Both the position numbers and the translations under genes were made by a program. This document shows, one piece after another, positions 18,772 through 28,660 of a stretch of DNA of 64,000 bases (position 1 is the stretch's first letter; the number at the start of each line of letters is the position of its first letter). The stretch is from an uncultured Gilliamella sp. (GTDB lineage: Bacteria > Pseudomonadota > Gammaproteobacteria > Enterobacterales > Orbaceae), in assembly GCA_945271295.1 (NCBI GenBank), contig CALYPG010000003.1, forward strand, positions 1 through 64,000, in the 5' to 3' direction. Below the pieces are notes generated by a model. It saw only the letters and a list, made by a program, of their open reading frames with translations, was not told the origin of the DNA and did no database searches.

Positions 18772-19773
18772 TTATTCAACAATATTATGACACTCTTTCC
18801 CTTCTTGTATTTGTTTAATATTACTTAATGTGGTTTCAGAGATATTCAATAACGCTTCTTGAGTTAAAAAAGCTTTATGACCTGTAAAAATAACATTATG
18901 ACAAGATGACAAACGACGGAAAACATCATCTAAAATGACATCATTTGATTTATCCTCAAAAAACAGATCACGTTCATTTTCATAAACATCCATACCAAGT
19001 GAACCAATTTTACTTTGTTTTAGTGCCTCAATTGCGGCTGTAGCATCGAGTAAAGCACCACGACTGGTATTAATAATCATCACACCATCTTTCATTTTAT
19101 TAAATGAATTTTTATTAAGTAAATGATAATTTTCTGATGTCATTGGACAATGCAAAGTAATAACGTCTGATTTAGCATAAAGCTCATCCAACTCAACATA
19201 TTGGGCTCCTAATTCAACAACTGTATCATTTGGGTAGGGATCGTAAGCTAAAATATGCATACCAAAACCTTTTAAAATACGCATAACTGCTTGACCTATT
19301 TTGCCTGTTCCAATTACACCAGCAGTACGATTATGCATATTAAAGCCGGTTAAACCATCCAACGAAAAATTAGCATCACGGGTACGTTGATAGGCTTTAT
19401 GTGTACGACGATTTAAAGTCATCATTAATGCCACAGCATGCTCAGCCACTGCTTCTGGAGAGTATGCGGGAACACGTACAACTTTTATACCTAATTTTTT
19501 GGCTTCAGTTAAATCTACATTATCAAAACCAGCACAACGCAATGCTAAAATTTTAATGCCAAAATGGGCTAATTTTTGCAGCACTTTTTTATCGACTTCA
19601 TCATTAACAAACACACAAACTGCATCAAAATCTTGAGCTGTAACAACAGTTTTACAACTGAGTTTATGTTCATAATATTCGAGATCAAAACCAAATTTTT
19701 TATTAGCAATTTCTAGATGTTCTTTGTCATAATGCTTACTACTAAAAACAGCAACTTTAATTGATCCTTTCAT
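18772..19773 (-). CDS. ldhA: D-lactate dehydrogenase (fermentative)
   Basis: A 333-residue NAD-dependent enzyme that reduces pyruvate to D-lactate in mixed-acid fermentation. The NAD motif GTGKIG is at 155-160. The catalytic triad is Arg238 (NTSRGALLD), Glu265 (YENERD) and His299 (TGHKAFLT). The LRCAGFDNVDL and YSPEAVAEHA segments are those of LdhA rather than other 2-hydroxyacid dehydrogenases. It is divergent from ampG across a 272-base gap. Confidence 0.97.
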   Translation of the reverse strand: MKGSIKVAVFSSKHYDKEHLEIANKKFGFDLEYYEHKLSCKTVVTAQDFDAVCVFVNDEVDKKVLQKLAHFGIKILALRCAGFDNVDLTEAKKLGIKVVRVPAYSPEAVAEHAVALMMTLNRRTHKAYQRTRDANFSLDGLTGFNMHNRTAGVIGTGKIGQAVMRILKGFGMHILAYDPYPNDTVVELGAQYVELDELYAKSDVITLHCPMTSENYHLLNKNSFNKMKDGVMIINTSRGALLDATAAIEALKQSKIGSLGMDVYENERDLFFEDKSNDVILDDVFRRLSSCHNVIFTGHKAFLTQEALLNISETTLSNIKQIQEGKECHNIVE

Positions 19774-19837
19774 TCCAAAATACCTCTTTTAGGGTGATTA
19801 ATTAATATATTTATAAATTATTTATTCAATGGTAATT

Positions 19838-19878
19838 ACTGAAACATATAGTATTCCTGAAACTTTTTAACAAAAATT
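19838..19878 (+). repeat. Dispersed repeat, copy B
   Basis: Second copy of the element seen at 4482 and 60864: ACTGAAACATATAGT, then three bases, then CCTGAAACTTTTT and an A-rich tail. It lies in the divergent ldhA/ampG promoter region, 65 bases upstream of the ldhA start. Confidence 0.5.
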
Positions 19879-20045
19879 CCAATAGGACATTTTTTAACAA
19901 TCAACAACACTTTACCAAGCAACCTTGTTTTAGTTACTGGTAAATAAAAAAATTTGGTTAGAATAGTTATATTGGCTTGAATAATTAATTTTATTATAAG
20001 TATGTTATGATAGCACTTTGCTAAAAATCTAACTAATAATGTTGC

Positions 20046-21311
20046 ATGATGAATCTTACGCAAAATACCATAATTAAAACTATCTTTACTACTAAAATGC
20101 TTATTTGTATTTTTACTGGTTTTGCTTCTGGATTACCTTTTTACCTTTTATTACAACTACTGCCTGCTTGGTTAGAAAGCGAAAGTATCAATATTAAAAC
20201 TATTGGCGCATTTTCTTTAACCCAAATTCCATACATCTTGAAATTTGTTTGGGCTCCGTTTATGGACAATATCTCATTTTCTAAGCTTGGTCGACGACGT
20301 GGCTGGATGCTTATTTCACAAATATTATTGCTTTCGTTTATCTCTATATTAGGATTTTTCTCACCTTCATTGAGCATTTGGCTCATTGCTGCAATTTGCT
20401 TTATCATCGCTTTTTTTTCCGCCACTCAAGATATCGCACTTGATGCCTTTAGGCGAGAATTATTATTGGATAAAGAGTTAGGGCTAGGTAATAGTATTCA
20501 TACCAATGCTTACCGTTTAGCTGGTTTGGTACCGGGATCATTATCATTAATATTATCCAATTATTTGCCTTGGGACAGTGTTTTTATCATTACCGCATTA
20601 TTTATGATACCAGCAATTATCATGACAATGTTTGTTAAAGAACCGATGAATCAGGCTCCCAAAACGCACCATATTGAAGATATTATCATTGCCCCTTTTC
20701 GTGAATTTATTACTCGTAATGATATTAAAACAGCCATGATCATTTTAGCTTTTATCTTTTTATATAAATTGGGTGATAGTATGGCGACTTCATTGGCTAC
20801 CCCTTTTTATTTACAAATGGGCTATAGCCGCTTAGATATTGGTTGGATTGCTAAAAATGCTTCTTTGTGGCCTAGTATTGTTGGTGCTTTGCTTGGTGGA
20901 ATTTTAATGATCAAAATCGGTATTAATCGTGCACTTTGGTCTTTTGGTTTTGTCCAAGTTATCTCTATTTTAGGCTTTGCCTGGCTTTCTATTGAAGGAC
21001 CTTTCACGAAAATTGGTGTATATCAGCAAATTTTATTAGCAATAGTGATAGGATTTGAAGCGCTAGGCGTTGGTCTTGGTTCAGCTGCTTTTGTGGCGTT
21101 TATTGCTAAAACAACTAATCCACTTTACACCGCAACTCAATTTGCTTTATTTACTAGTATTGCATCAGTACCAAGAACTTTAATTAATGCCACTACTGGG
21201 ATTATGGTTGAATATTTAGGATGGACAACCTTTTTTGGTTTATGTACGCTTTTAGCTATTCCTGGTATGTTATTATTATTTAAAGTTGCCCCTCTAAACG
21301 AAAAATCTTAG
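20046..21311 (+). CDS. ampG: Muropeptide MFS permease AmpG
   Basis: A 421-residue, 12-helix major facilitator protein that imports anhydro-muropeptides released by lytic transglycosylases for cell-wall recycling. Diagnostic segments are GFASGLPFYLLLQLLPAWL in helix 1, KFVWAPFMDN, the SFSKLGRRRGWM loop, and SATQDIALDAFRRE in helix 4. It fits with mltB, two genes away, and mltG further on as sources of its substrate. The nitroreductase gene follows after 8 bases with an AGGAGA ribosome-binding site, so the two are probably cotranscribed. Confidence 0.94.
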   Translation: MMNLTQNTIIKTIFTTKMLICIFTGFASGLPFYLLLQLLPAWLESESINIKTIGAFSLTQIPYILKFVWAPFMDNISFSKLGRRRGWMLISQILLLSFISILGFFSPSLSIWLIAAICFIIAFFSATQDIALDAFRRELLLDKELGLGNSIHTNAYRLAGLVPGSLSLILSNYLPWDSVFIITALFMIPAIIMTMFVKEPMNQAPKTHHIEDIIIAPFREFITRNDIKTAMIILAFIFLYKLGDSMATSLATPFYLQMGYSRLDIGWIAKNASLWPSIVGALLGGILMIKIGINRALWSFGFVQVISILGFAWLSIEGPFTKIGVYQQILLAIVIGFEALGVGLGSAAFVAFIAKTTNPLYTATQFALFTSIASVPRTLINATTGIMVEYLGWTTFFGLCTLLAIPGMLLLFKVAPLNEKS

Positions 21312-21319
21312 GAGAAAGT

Positions 21320-21982
21320 ATGGATAAATTAGAACAAGCATTCAATTTTCGACATGGATGTAAAAGATTTGATATTACCAAAAAAATTAGTGATACCGAT
21401 ATTAAATATATTTTGGAGGCAGGCAGACAATCGCCTTCCGCATTTGGACTTGAACCTTGGCATTTTGTTATAGTCGATAATGATAACATTAAGAGTGAAC
21501 TGCGTGCAGTTTGTTATAATCAAGAACAAGTCACAAGTTGTTCTCATTTTATTATTGTGCTTTATCGAAAAGCCAACAACTTTACACTACAAAGTGAGTA
21601 TCTACGCCAAACTATTGCTCGAACATTACCTGATGCAAATGATCAAACTGCTATCGATAATGCTTGCCAATCAATTATAAATTTTTATCATCAAGGATTA
21701 GCTAATGGCTTAACCATTGATCACTCATCTGAAATGCAAGATTATATAGCATGCACTAATATGCTTACCGCTGCGGCATATCGTGAGATTGATTCTTGCA
21801 TAATTGGAGGGTTTAAACATGACGGCGTTGTTCAGATTTTGGAAAAATATATGCCAAAATTTAGTCGTGAGAGCTTTGGTGTTGGACTTTGCTTGGCTTT
21901 TGGCTATCGAGTCAATGAACCTAATTCACATATCCGTTGGCGCATAGCAGATATTACCACTTATTTAACAGAATCTAATTAA
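21320..21982 (+). CDS. NAD(P)H-dependent nitroreductase family oxidoreductase
   Basis: A 220-residue FMN-dependent nitroreductase-fold protein. The FMN-contacting N-terminal FRHGCKRFD, the SPSAFGLEPWHFVIV strand and the C-terminal GVGLCLAFGYR are all present. Family members reduce nitroaromatics, quinones and flavins; it is related to the NfsB/YdgI type. It likely shares a transcript with ampG. A long hairpin follows at 21993. Confidence 0.93.
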   Translation: MDKLEQAFNFRHGCKRFDITKKISDTDIKYILEAGRQSPSAFGLEPWHFVIVDNDNIKSELRAVCYNQEQVTSCSHFIIVLYRKANNFTLQSEYLRQTIARTLPDANDQTAIDNACQSIINFYHQGLANGLTIDHSSEMQDYIACTNMLTAAAYREIDSCIIGGFKHDGVVQILEKYMPKFSRESFGVGLCLAFGYRVNEPNSHIRWRIADITTYLTESN

Positions 21983-21992
21983 ATTCATCAAT

Positions 21993-22026
21993 AATATTCC
22001 GTCGACAACAATGACGACGGAATATT
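21993..22026 (+). terminator. Hairpin terminator after the nitroreductase gene
   Basis: A perfect 12-bp stem (AATATTCCGTCG with CGACGGAATATT) around a 10-base loop starts 11 bases after the stop. The T run is short, so the efficiency is uncertain. Confidence 0.75.
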
Positions 22027-22047
22027 TTGATATAAAAGAACATCCTT

Positions 22048-22232
22048 TTACTTAATCAACCGATATAGCACTTTTGCATCTGATGAAGCACAATCCATTG
22101 TAAAAGCAATACCAGCCAAAACATTGCTTAATTGTGGATCACTGACATTGTGTTGTACTGAATTCAAGATTTCCTGTGCTCAATTAATTTTTCGAAGTAT
22201 TGTCTCTATTTTTCTTTTGAAAGATTGTTCAT
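22048..22232 (-). pseudogene. Small decayed gene (stop codon and frameshift)
   Basis: On the reverse strand an ATG behind a purine-rich stretch opens MNNLSKEK, meets TAG, then continues RQYFEKLIE. After a frame change it continues as QEILNSVQHNVSDPQLSN and closes near VLYRLIK and TAA. With both lesions repaired it would be a protein of about 60 residues. I do not recognise the family. Confidence 0.45.
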
Positions 22233-23552
<1,320 letters not shown>

Positions 23553-23567
23553 AAAGTAATAATATCT

Positions 23568-25283
23568 ATGTCATTAGATAAAAACCGTCAAACCTATTTA
23601 CTTGGTTGGTTGAAGCAACATGCCAAGATCTATAAATCAGATTTGCATCTTTCTGCTTTAACTGGCTTTATAATAACAATTTTAATAATTCTGCAAGCCG
23701 CATTATTAGCAATCATTTTACAAAAATTAATCATTGAACAACTCGGTTTTTCCAAAATTCTAACTTACTTTTTTTCTTTAATTATCATATTAATATGTAG
23801 AGTTGGGTTAATTTACTTACGTGAAAAAATTAATTTCACTATGGGATGTAAAGTTCGCAAACTAATCCGGCACACGTTAATTAATCACATTGAATTACTT
23901 GGTCCTGCATCTTTAAATCAAAGCACTATTGGAGCCTGGAGTACTTTATTAATCGAACAAGTAGATAATCTCCAGAATTTTTATGCCCATTATTTACCAC
24001 AGATGCGATTGGCAAGTATGGCGCCAATTTTAATTTGTATCGCAATCTTACCTTTCAACTGGGCGGCCGCATTAATTTTACTTTGTACTGCCCCCTTAAT
24101 TCCTATTTTTATGATTTTAGTTGGTATGGGAGCAGCTGATATTAATCGACGTCACTTTAAAGCACTGGCTTATTTAAGTGGTCACTTTCTCGATCGTTTG
24201 AAAGGTATTAATACTATCCGATTGTTTAATCAAGGGGAAAAACAGGCACAAGAGATCCAGCGCGCTGCTGAGAATTTCCGGGTTAAAACGATGCAAGTAT
24301 TAAAAATAGCATTTTTATCTTCAGCCGTTTTAGAATTTTTTACCTCAATTTCAATTGCCATTGTTGCGGTTTACTTTGGTTTTTCTTATTTGGGTGAGTT
24401 TCACTTTGGTGCATATAACAGTATTGTAACTTTGTTTGCTGGATTTTTTGCTTTAATTTTAGCACCTGAGTTTTTCCAACCTTTACGTGACTTAGGCACT
24501 TATTATCATGCCAAAGCCGAAGCGATCGCCGCTGCCGATAATATAGAAGCTTTTTTAAATAAAAAAACACCGCAACAATTTGCCACTACAAATGCCACCA
24601 AATTAAGGTTAGATGAACCATTACATACTATCGAAGTAAACAATCTTATTGTCTTGTCAATTGATAGCCAACCTATTGTTGGCCCCTTATCGTTTACACT
24701 GCAAACTCCGTTTAAATTAGCATTAATAGGGACCAGTGGTGAAGGTAAAACCTCATTAATGCATGTCTTACTTGGTTTTCTGCCTTATCAAGGTTCATTG
24801 AAGGTAAATGGTATTGAATTTAACCAATTGGATCTAACCGAATGGCAACGTCAGATTAGTTGGATTGGACAAATTCCTTACCTAATCAACAGTTCCGTAC
24901 GTGAAAATATTTTACTTGGCAAACCAAATGCTACTAATGAAGAACTTTGGTCGGTGATTACTAAAACACAATTAACTGAAGTAATAACTAAGTTACCCAA
25001 AGGTCTTGATACGTTTGTGGGTGAAGATGCGGTGCGATTATCAGTTGGACAAGCACAACGTATCGCTTTAGCAAGGGCGATGTTAAAACCTTGTCAATTA
25101 CTGATTCTCGATGAACCTACCGCAAGCTTAGATAAGCAAACTGTGCAAAACATAGATCAGCATCACATCGCATCTAATAGTATTACCATCACTCATCAAA
25201 CTGACGATATACAGAAGTTTGACCAAATATGGCAATTGGTAAACGGGAAATTACATTGTGATATTAAGGAACATTTATGCTAG
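23568..25283 (+). CDS. cydD: Glutathione/L-cysteine exporter ABC subunit CydD
   Basis: A 571-residue half-transporter: a six-helix membrane domain (about 25-330) fused to an ATPase domain. Walker A is GTSGEGKT, the signature is LSVGQAQR, and Walker B is LLILDEPTASLD. With CydC it exports cysteine and glutathione to the periplasm, required for cytochrome bd assembly. The gene begins 15 bases after trxB and overlaps cydC by 7 bases. Confidence 0.96.
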   Translation: MSLDKNRQTYLLGWLKQHAKIYKSDLHLSALTGFIITILIILQAALLAIILQKLIIEQLGFSKILTYFFSLIIILICRVGLIYLREKINFTMGCKVRKLIRHTLINHIELLGPASLNQSTIGAWSTLLIEQVDNLQNFYAHYLPQMRLASMAPILICIAILPFNWAAALILLCTAPLIPIFMILVGMGAADINRRHFKALAYLSGHFLDRLKGINTIRLFNQGEKQAQEIQRAAENFRVKTMQVLKIAFLSSAVLEFFTSISIAIVAVYFGFSYLGEFHFGAYNSIVTLFAGFFALILAPEFFQPLRDLGTYYHAKAEAIAAADNIEAFLNKKTPQQFATTNATKLRLDEPLHTIEVNNLIVLSIDSQPIVGPLSFTLQTPFKLALIGTSGEGKTSLMHVLLGFLPYQGSLKVNGIEFNQLDLTEWQRQISWIGQIPYLINSSVRENILLGKPNATNEELWSVITKTQLTEVITKLPKGLDTFVGEDAVRLSVGQAQRIALARAMLKPCQLLILDEPTASLDKQTVQNIDQHHIASNSITITHQTDDIQKFDQIWQLVNGKLHCDIKEHLC

Positions 25284-26908
25284 CCATTTTACGACCTTAT
25301 ATAGCGCTTTATAAACACTATTTTTGGCAGATTTTACTTGGCTTATTACTGTCAATTCTTACACTTTTTGCTAGCATTTTTTTATTATCATTATCAGGCT
25401 GGTTTTTAGCTTCTACCGCCGTTGTTGGTGTAGCTGGGTTATATACATTTAATTATATGTTACCCGCCGCTGGCGTGCGTGGTGCAGCCATCATGCGCAC
25501 CACTGCTCGTTATTTAGAACGATTAGTAGATCATGATACAACGTTTAAAATTCTTGCTTATCTCAGAACTTTAGCTTTTCGAAAGATTTTACCACTCAGC
25601 TCCTATCAACTCGCTCAATATCAACGGGCTGATCTGCTAAATCGTTTTATTGTGGATATTGATGCATTAGATCATCTTTACTTAAAGCTATTTTCACCAA
25701 TAGTAACAGCATTAATCATAATTGTGATGTTATTTGCTGGATTAAGCACCATTAATCTACCTATTGCACTAATCATTACTATCATACTTACGGTTACTTT
25801 ACTGGCCATACCTATTATCTTCTATCAGGCTGGCAAGCAGTTAGGTGTAACACTAGCTCAACAACAAAATGAATATCGTTTGCAATTAATTAACTATCTA
25901 CAAGGGCAAGCTGAGCTAACCCTTTTTAATGCTCAACACCGTTACCGAATTAAATTGGATGAATTAGAAGCAAATTGGCTTCACAATCAACAACGTCAAT
26001 CTACATTAATGGCATTATCTAGCGCTGTCATATTACTAATTGTAGGATTTTTGACGTTGCTCGTTTTATGGTTAATTACTCAATATACTTTATCACCAAT
26101 AGTGGCTTTATTTGTGTTTGTCTGTCTAGCTAATGCCGAAATTTTAACTCCGATTCCGGGGGCATTTATCTTTTTAGGACAGGTTTTAACTTCAGCTACT
26201 CGTACCACCGAGGTGTTTAATCAAACACCAGATATTAAATTTGTCACACAAGGGCAAATGATTGATTTAGCTTCGGCCAAGTTACAATTTAAGCAAATTA
26301 ATTTTAGCTACCCCAAGCAACCATTTAGTGTATTAAGTAACTTTTCGTTAACCGTACAAAATGGTGAACATATTGGTTTAATTGGTAAAACTGGTTGTGG
26401 CAAATCAACATTATTAAGTCTAATTAATCGTACTTGGGAACCTAATTCCGGTAATATTTATTTTAATGATGTTTCAATTAAGCAACTTGACGAAAGAACG
26501 TTGCGACAAGCTATCGCCGTGGTACCGCAAATTATCACAATATTTAGTGATAGCCTAAGGCAGAATTTACTTATTGGTAATCAGCAAGCAACTGACCAAC
26601 AATTAATTGAAGTGCTACATCAAGTAGGATTAGACAAATTACTAACCACCCAAATAGGCTTAGATTTACTGCTTGGGCAAGGTGGACGGCAACTTTCAGG
26701 CGGTGAAATTCGCCGTATCGGTATTGCCAGAGCATTACTGCATAACTCGCCATTAATCGTAATGGATGAACCAACCGAAAGCCTCGATCAACAAACGGAA
26801 CAACAGATCATTGCCTTAATTAAGCAATCTTGTCAGGGAAAAACACTGATTATGGCTACTCACCGTTTAACCAATAATCCATTGTTTGATCGAATTATTT
26901 CACTTTAA
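25277..26908 (+). CDS. cydC: Glutathione/L-cysteine exporter ABC subunit CydC
   Basis: A 543-residue partner of CydD. The membrane domain contains the family segment ASTAVVGVAGLYTFNYMLPA and RTTARYLERLVDHD. The ATPase domain has Walker A GKTGCGKST, signature LSGGEIRR and Walker B LIVMDEPTESLD. Length is normal to slightly short compared with Escherichia (573). No clear terminator follows. Confidence 0.96.
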   Translation: MLAILRPYIALYKHYFWQILLGLLLSILTLFASIFLLSLSGWFLASTAVVGVAGLYTFNYMLPAAGVRGAAIMRTTARYLERLVDHDTTFKILAYLRTLAFRKILPLSSYQLAQYQRADLLNRFIVDIDALDHLYLKLFSPIVTALIIIVMLFAGLSTINLPIALIITIILTVTLLAIPIIFYQAGKQLGVTLAQQQNEYRLQLINYLQGQAELTLFNAQHRYRIKLDELEANWLHNQQRQSTLMALSSAVILLIVGFLTLLVLWLITQYTLSPIVALFVFVCLANAEILTPIPGAFIFLGQVLTSATRTTEVFNQTPDIKFVTQGQMIDLASAKLQFKQINFSYPKQPFSVLSNFSLTVQNGEHIGLIGKTGCGKSTLLSLINRTWEPNSGNIYFNDVSIKQLDERTLRQAIAVVPQIITIFSDSLRQNLLIGNQQATDQQLIEVLHQVGLDKLLTTQIGLDLLLGQGGRQLSGGEIRRIGIARALLHNSPLIVMDEPTESLDQQTEQQIIALIKQSCQGKTLIMATHRLTNNPLFDRIISL

Positions 26909-27529
26909 CAATCAAACGTTAGCTAAATTTACAAACTGACTTGAATTGAAAGATTAAGCACAAAGCTTAACTAAAATAATAGTGACACTAAAAAAGATTA
27001 GTCATTTATTTGTGTGTCATTATTGATTTATATGGCATAAAATGATTGGAAAGCAAATTAACTACACTCATGACTATTACTTAGTATGTAATACGTAACA
27101 AAAAGCGTAATTTAGGAGCCAATTTCCTCAAATAATTTTGATACTTAGCGATCAAAAAGGCCAATATTACTGTGCTGGTCTTAAACAATTATTAGGGTAA
27201 ATGGATAACAATAAAGTATAAGCCAATTAGGCAATTGCTCAGATAATACGTTGGCTGAAAGTATTTTGATACCTTAAAATTAACATTATTAATCATTGTT
27301 ATGACAAAACATGAGAGTAAACAAAAAAGTGACTTTTTACATCCATTCAACTCTATTATAATCGAATCCATCGTCAATTTACTAATGATGGATATTGCCA
27401 TAAGCATATGATCAATTATTTTACCGAAATAACAAAATTATTGGGTTAGGCGGTTTAATATTTTGTAGAGGATCAATGTGTTAATAAAATGGTATAACGT
27501 TTCGCCTTATTTTGTTGCAGATAGGATAT
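26909..27529. other. Intergenic region with possible gene debris
   Basis: About 620 bases without an intact gene. Short readable stretches, IILILSDQKGQYYCAGLKQ at about 27135-27195 (+) and RQFTNDGYCHKHMINYF at about 27370-27425 (+), look protein-like but are cut by stops and match no family I know. The region may be a decayed gene. Confidence 0.35.
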
Positions 27530-28180
27530 ATGAAAATTAATCTATTAACGTTATTTAAAAATAGAAAAATTGATTATACAAAAATGTATATTCAGATTTA
27601 TTTAAATAATTTAAAGTATTCCCGACGTAAACTTAAGCAGTTTTTTACTTTTTTACTCGATGAATCTGAAAAAAAAATAATAAAAAATAGCGCGCAATTG
27701 AAATTTTTTGATTTCACACCTGCACTTAATGCCATGCAATTTTCATCAGTAATAAGAGATTATGAATTGAAAGATTTATTCAGTTTAATTAAAACTCATG
27801 GTTATATATATCCTGCATTACACAGACATGGATACGATATTTATCAGTTAAAAAATAAAACCATCATAATGCATAGCGAGGTGTCTGACGTTACCGATCC
27901 TTTTAATACCGATTCAAATATGACGGATGTCTTTATTCATTTAATCACCAATGATCTATTATTATTAAAAACCATTAGTCTGCATAAATTTACCATGACG
28001 CCACCTTGGTTAATTTTTTCTGATATTACTTTTGGTCATCGGCATGGTCCATGGCGTCAAGATTGGGAACGTTTTTGGGAATCATTAAGTTATGATGAAA
28101 AAAAAGAATATCTGGTAAAAAATCCTCCCCACGAAAAATGGGATAAATGGTTATTTAATGGTTATAATCCAGATGTATAA
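27530..28180 (+). CDS. Hypothetical protein, unrecognised family
   Basis: A 216-residue soluble protein with no signal peptide or membrane helix, rich in Lys, Phe, Tyr and Ile, with an aromatic C-terminal part (FGHRHGPWRQDWERFWESL and HEKWDKWLFNGYNP). I do not recognise it. I use the ATG at 27530 (AGGA just upstream); the frame stays open back to TTG codons at 27512-27515. It is flanked by long gene-poor AT-rich DNA on both sides, which suggests an accessory gene. It could be an immunity or orphan gene, but nothing in the sequence shows that. Confidence 0.6.
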   Translation: MKINLLTLFKNRKIDYTKMYIQIYLNNLKYSRRKLKQFFTFLLDESEKKIIKNSAQLKFFDFTPALNAMQFSSVIRDYELKDLFSLIKTHGYIYPALHRHGYDIYQLKNKTIIMHSEVSDVTDPFNTDSNMTDVFIHLITNDLLLLKTISLHKFTMTPPWLIFSDITFGHRHGPWRQDWERFWESLSYDEKKEYLVKNPPHEKWDKWLFNGYNPDV

Positions 28181-28373
28181 TATTGTATTTAATTTATTGT
28201 ATTGCTAACTTTTTACCAATATTTGTTATTGCTGTTCAAATTTAACCTGACAGACTTTAATTACTCATTACTCTTTTTTATATCATCCGCAAAAATGCAT
28301 CCATATAATTAATGATCAATCTTTAAGTTAATCATAAGTCTATTTATTAGGCAAACAAATCAATAAAAAACGT

Positions 28374-28387
28374 TTGATGTAAATCAA
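28374..28387 (+). promoter_or_regulatory. FNR box upstream of aegA
   Basis: TTGATGTAAATCAA is a perfect match to the FNR consensus TTGAT-N4-ATCAA. It lies 273 bases before the aegA start. A plausible -10 (GCATAAA near 28405) is placed so that the box would be near -40, the class II activating position. This implies oxygen-controlled expression of the formate module. Confidence 0.85.
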
Positions 28388-28660
28388 AATTTAACTTTTT
28401 TATTGCATAAAAATCAGCACGAAAAAAATAATGAAACATAAAATTAATACTGAAAAATAACTATTATTATTTTTTGATTATTTAAATATTACTAAATCTA
28501 TTTATAATAGCACTTAGTTTGAGCTTTGATTATAAAAAATAATAATTACAAGAAGCAGTAATAGTACAAGAACAGCAATTTAAGTGGGAAAGCAAATTCT
28601 AATAAATTAATTGGCTTACCTACTATTTGTTGTGCTTGTTTTTTTATAATCGGAGTAAAA

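Noticed and set aside
19836-20063. 75-codon reverse-strand frame between ldhA and ampG
   Set aside because: It overlaps the ampG start and the dispersed repeat, reads through divergent promoter DNA and has no protein-like features.
26909-27529. Insertion-sequence remnant downstream of cydC
   Set aside because: No terminal inverted repeats, target duplication or transposase motifs were seen; only short unassignable protein-like stretches.
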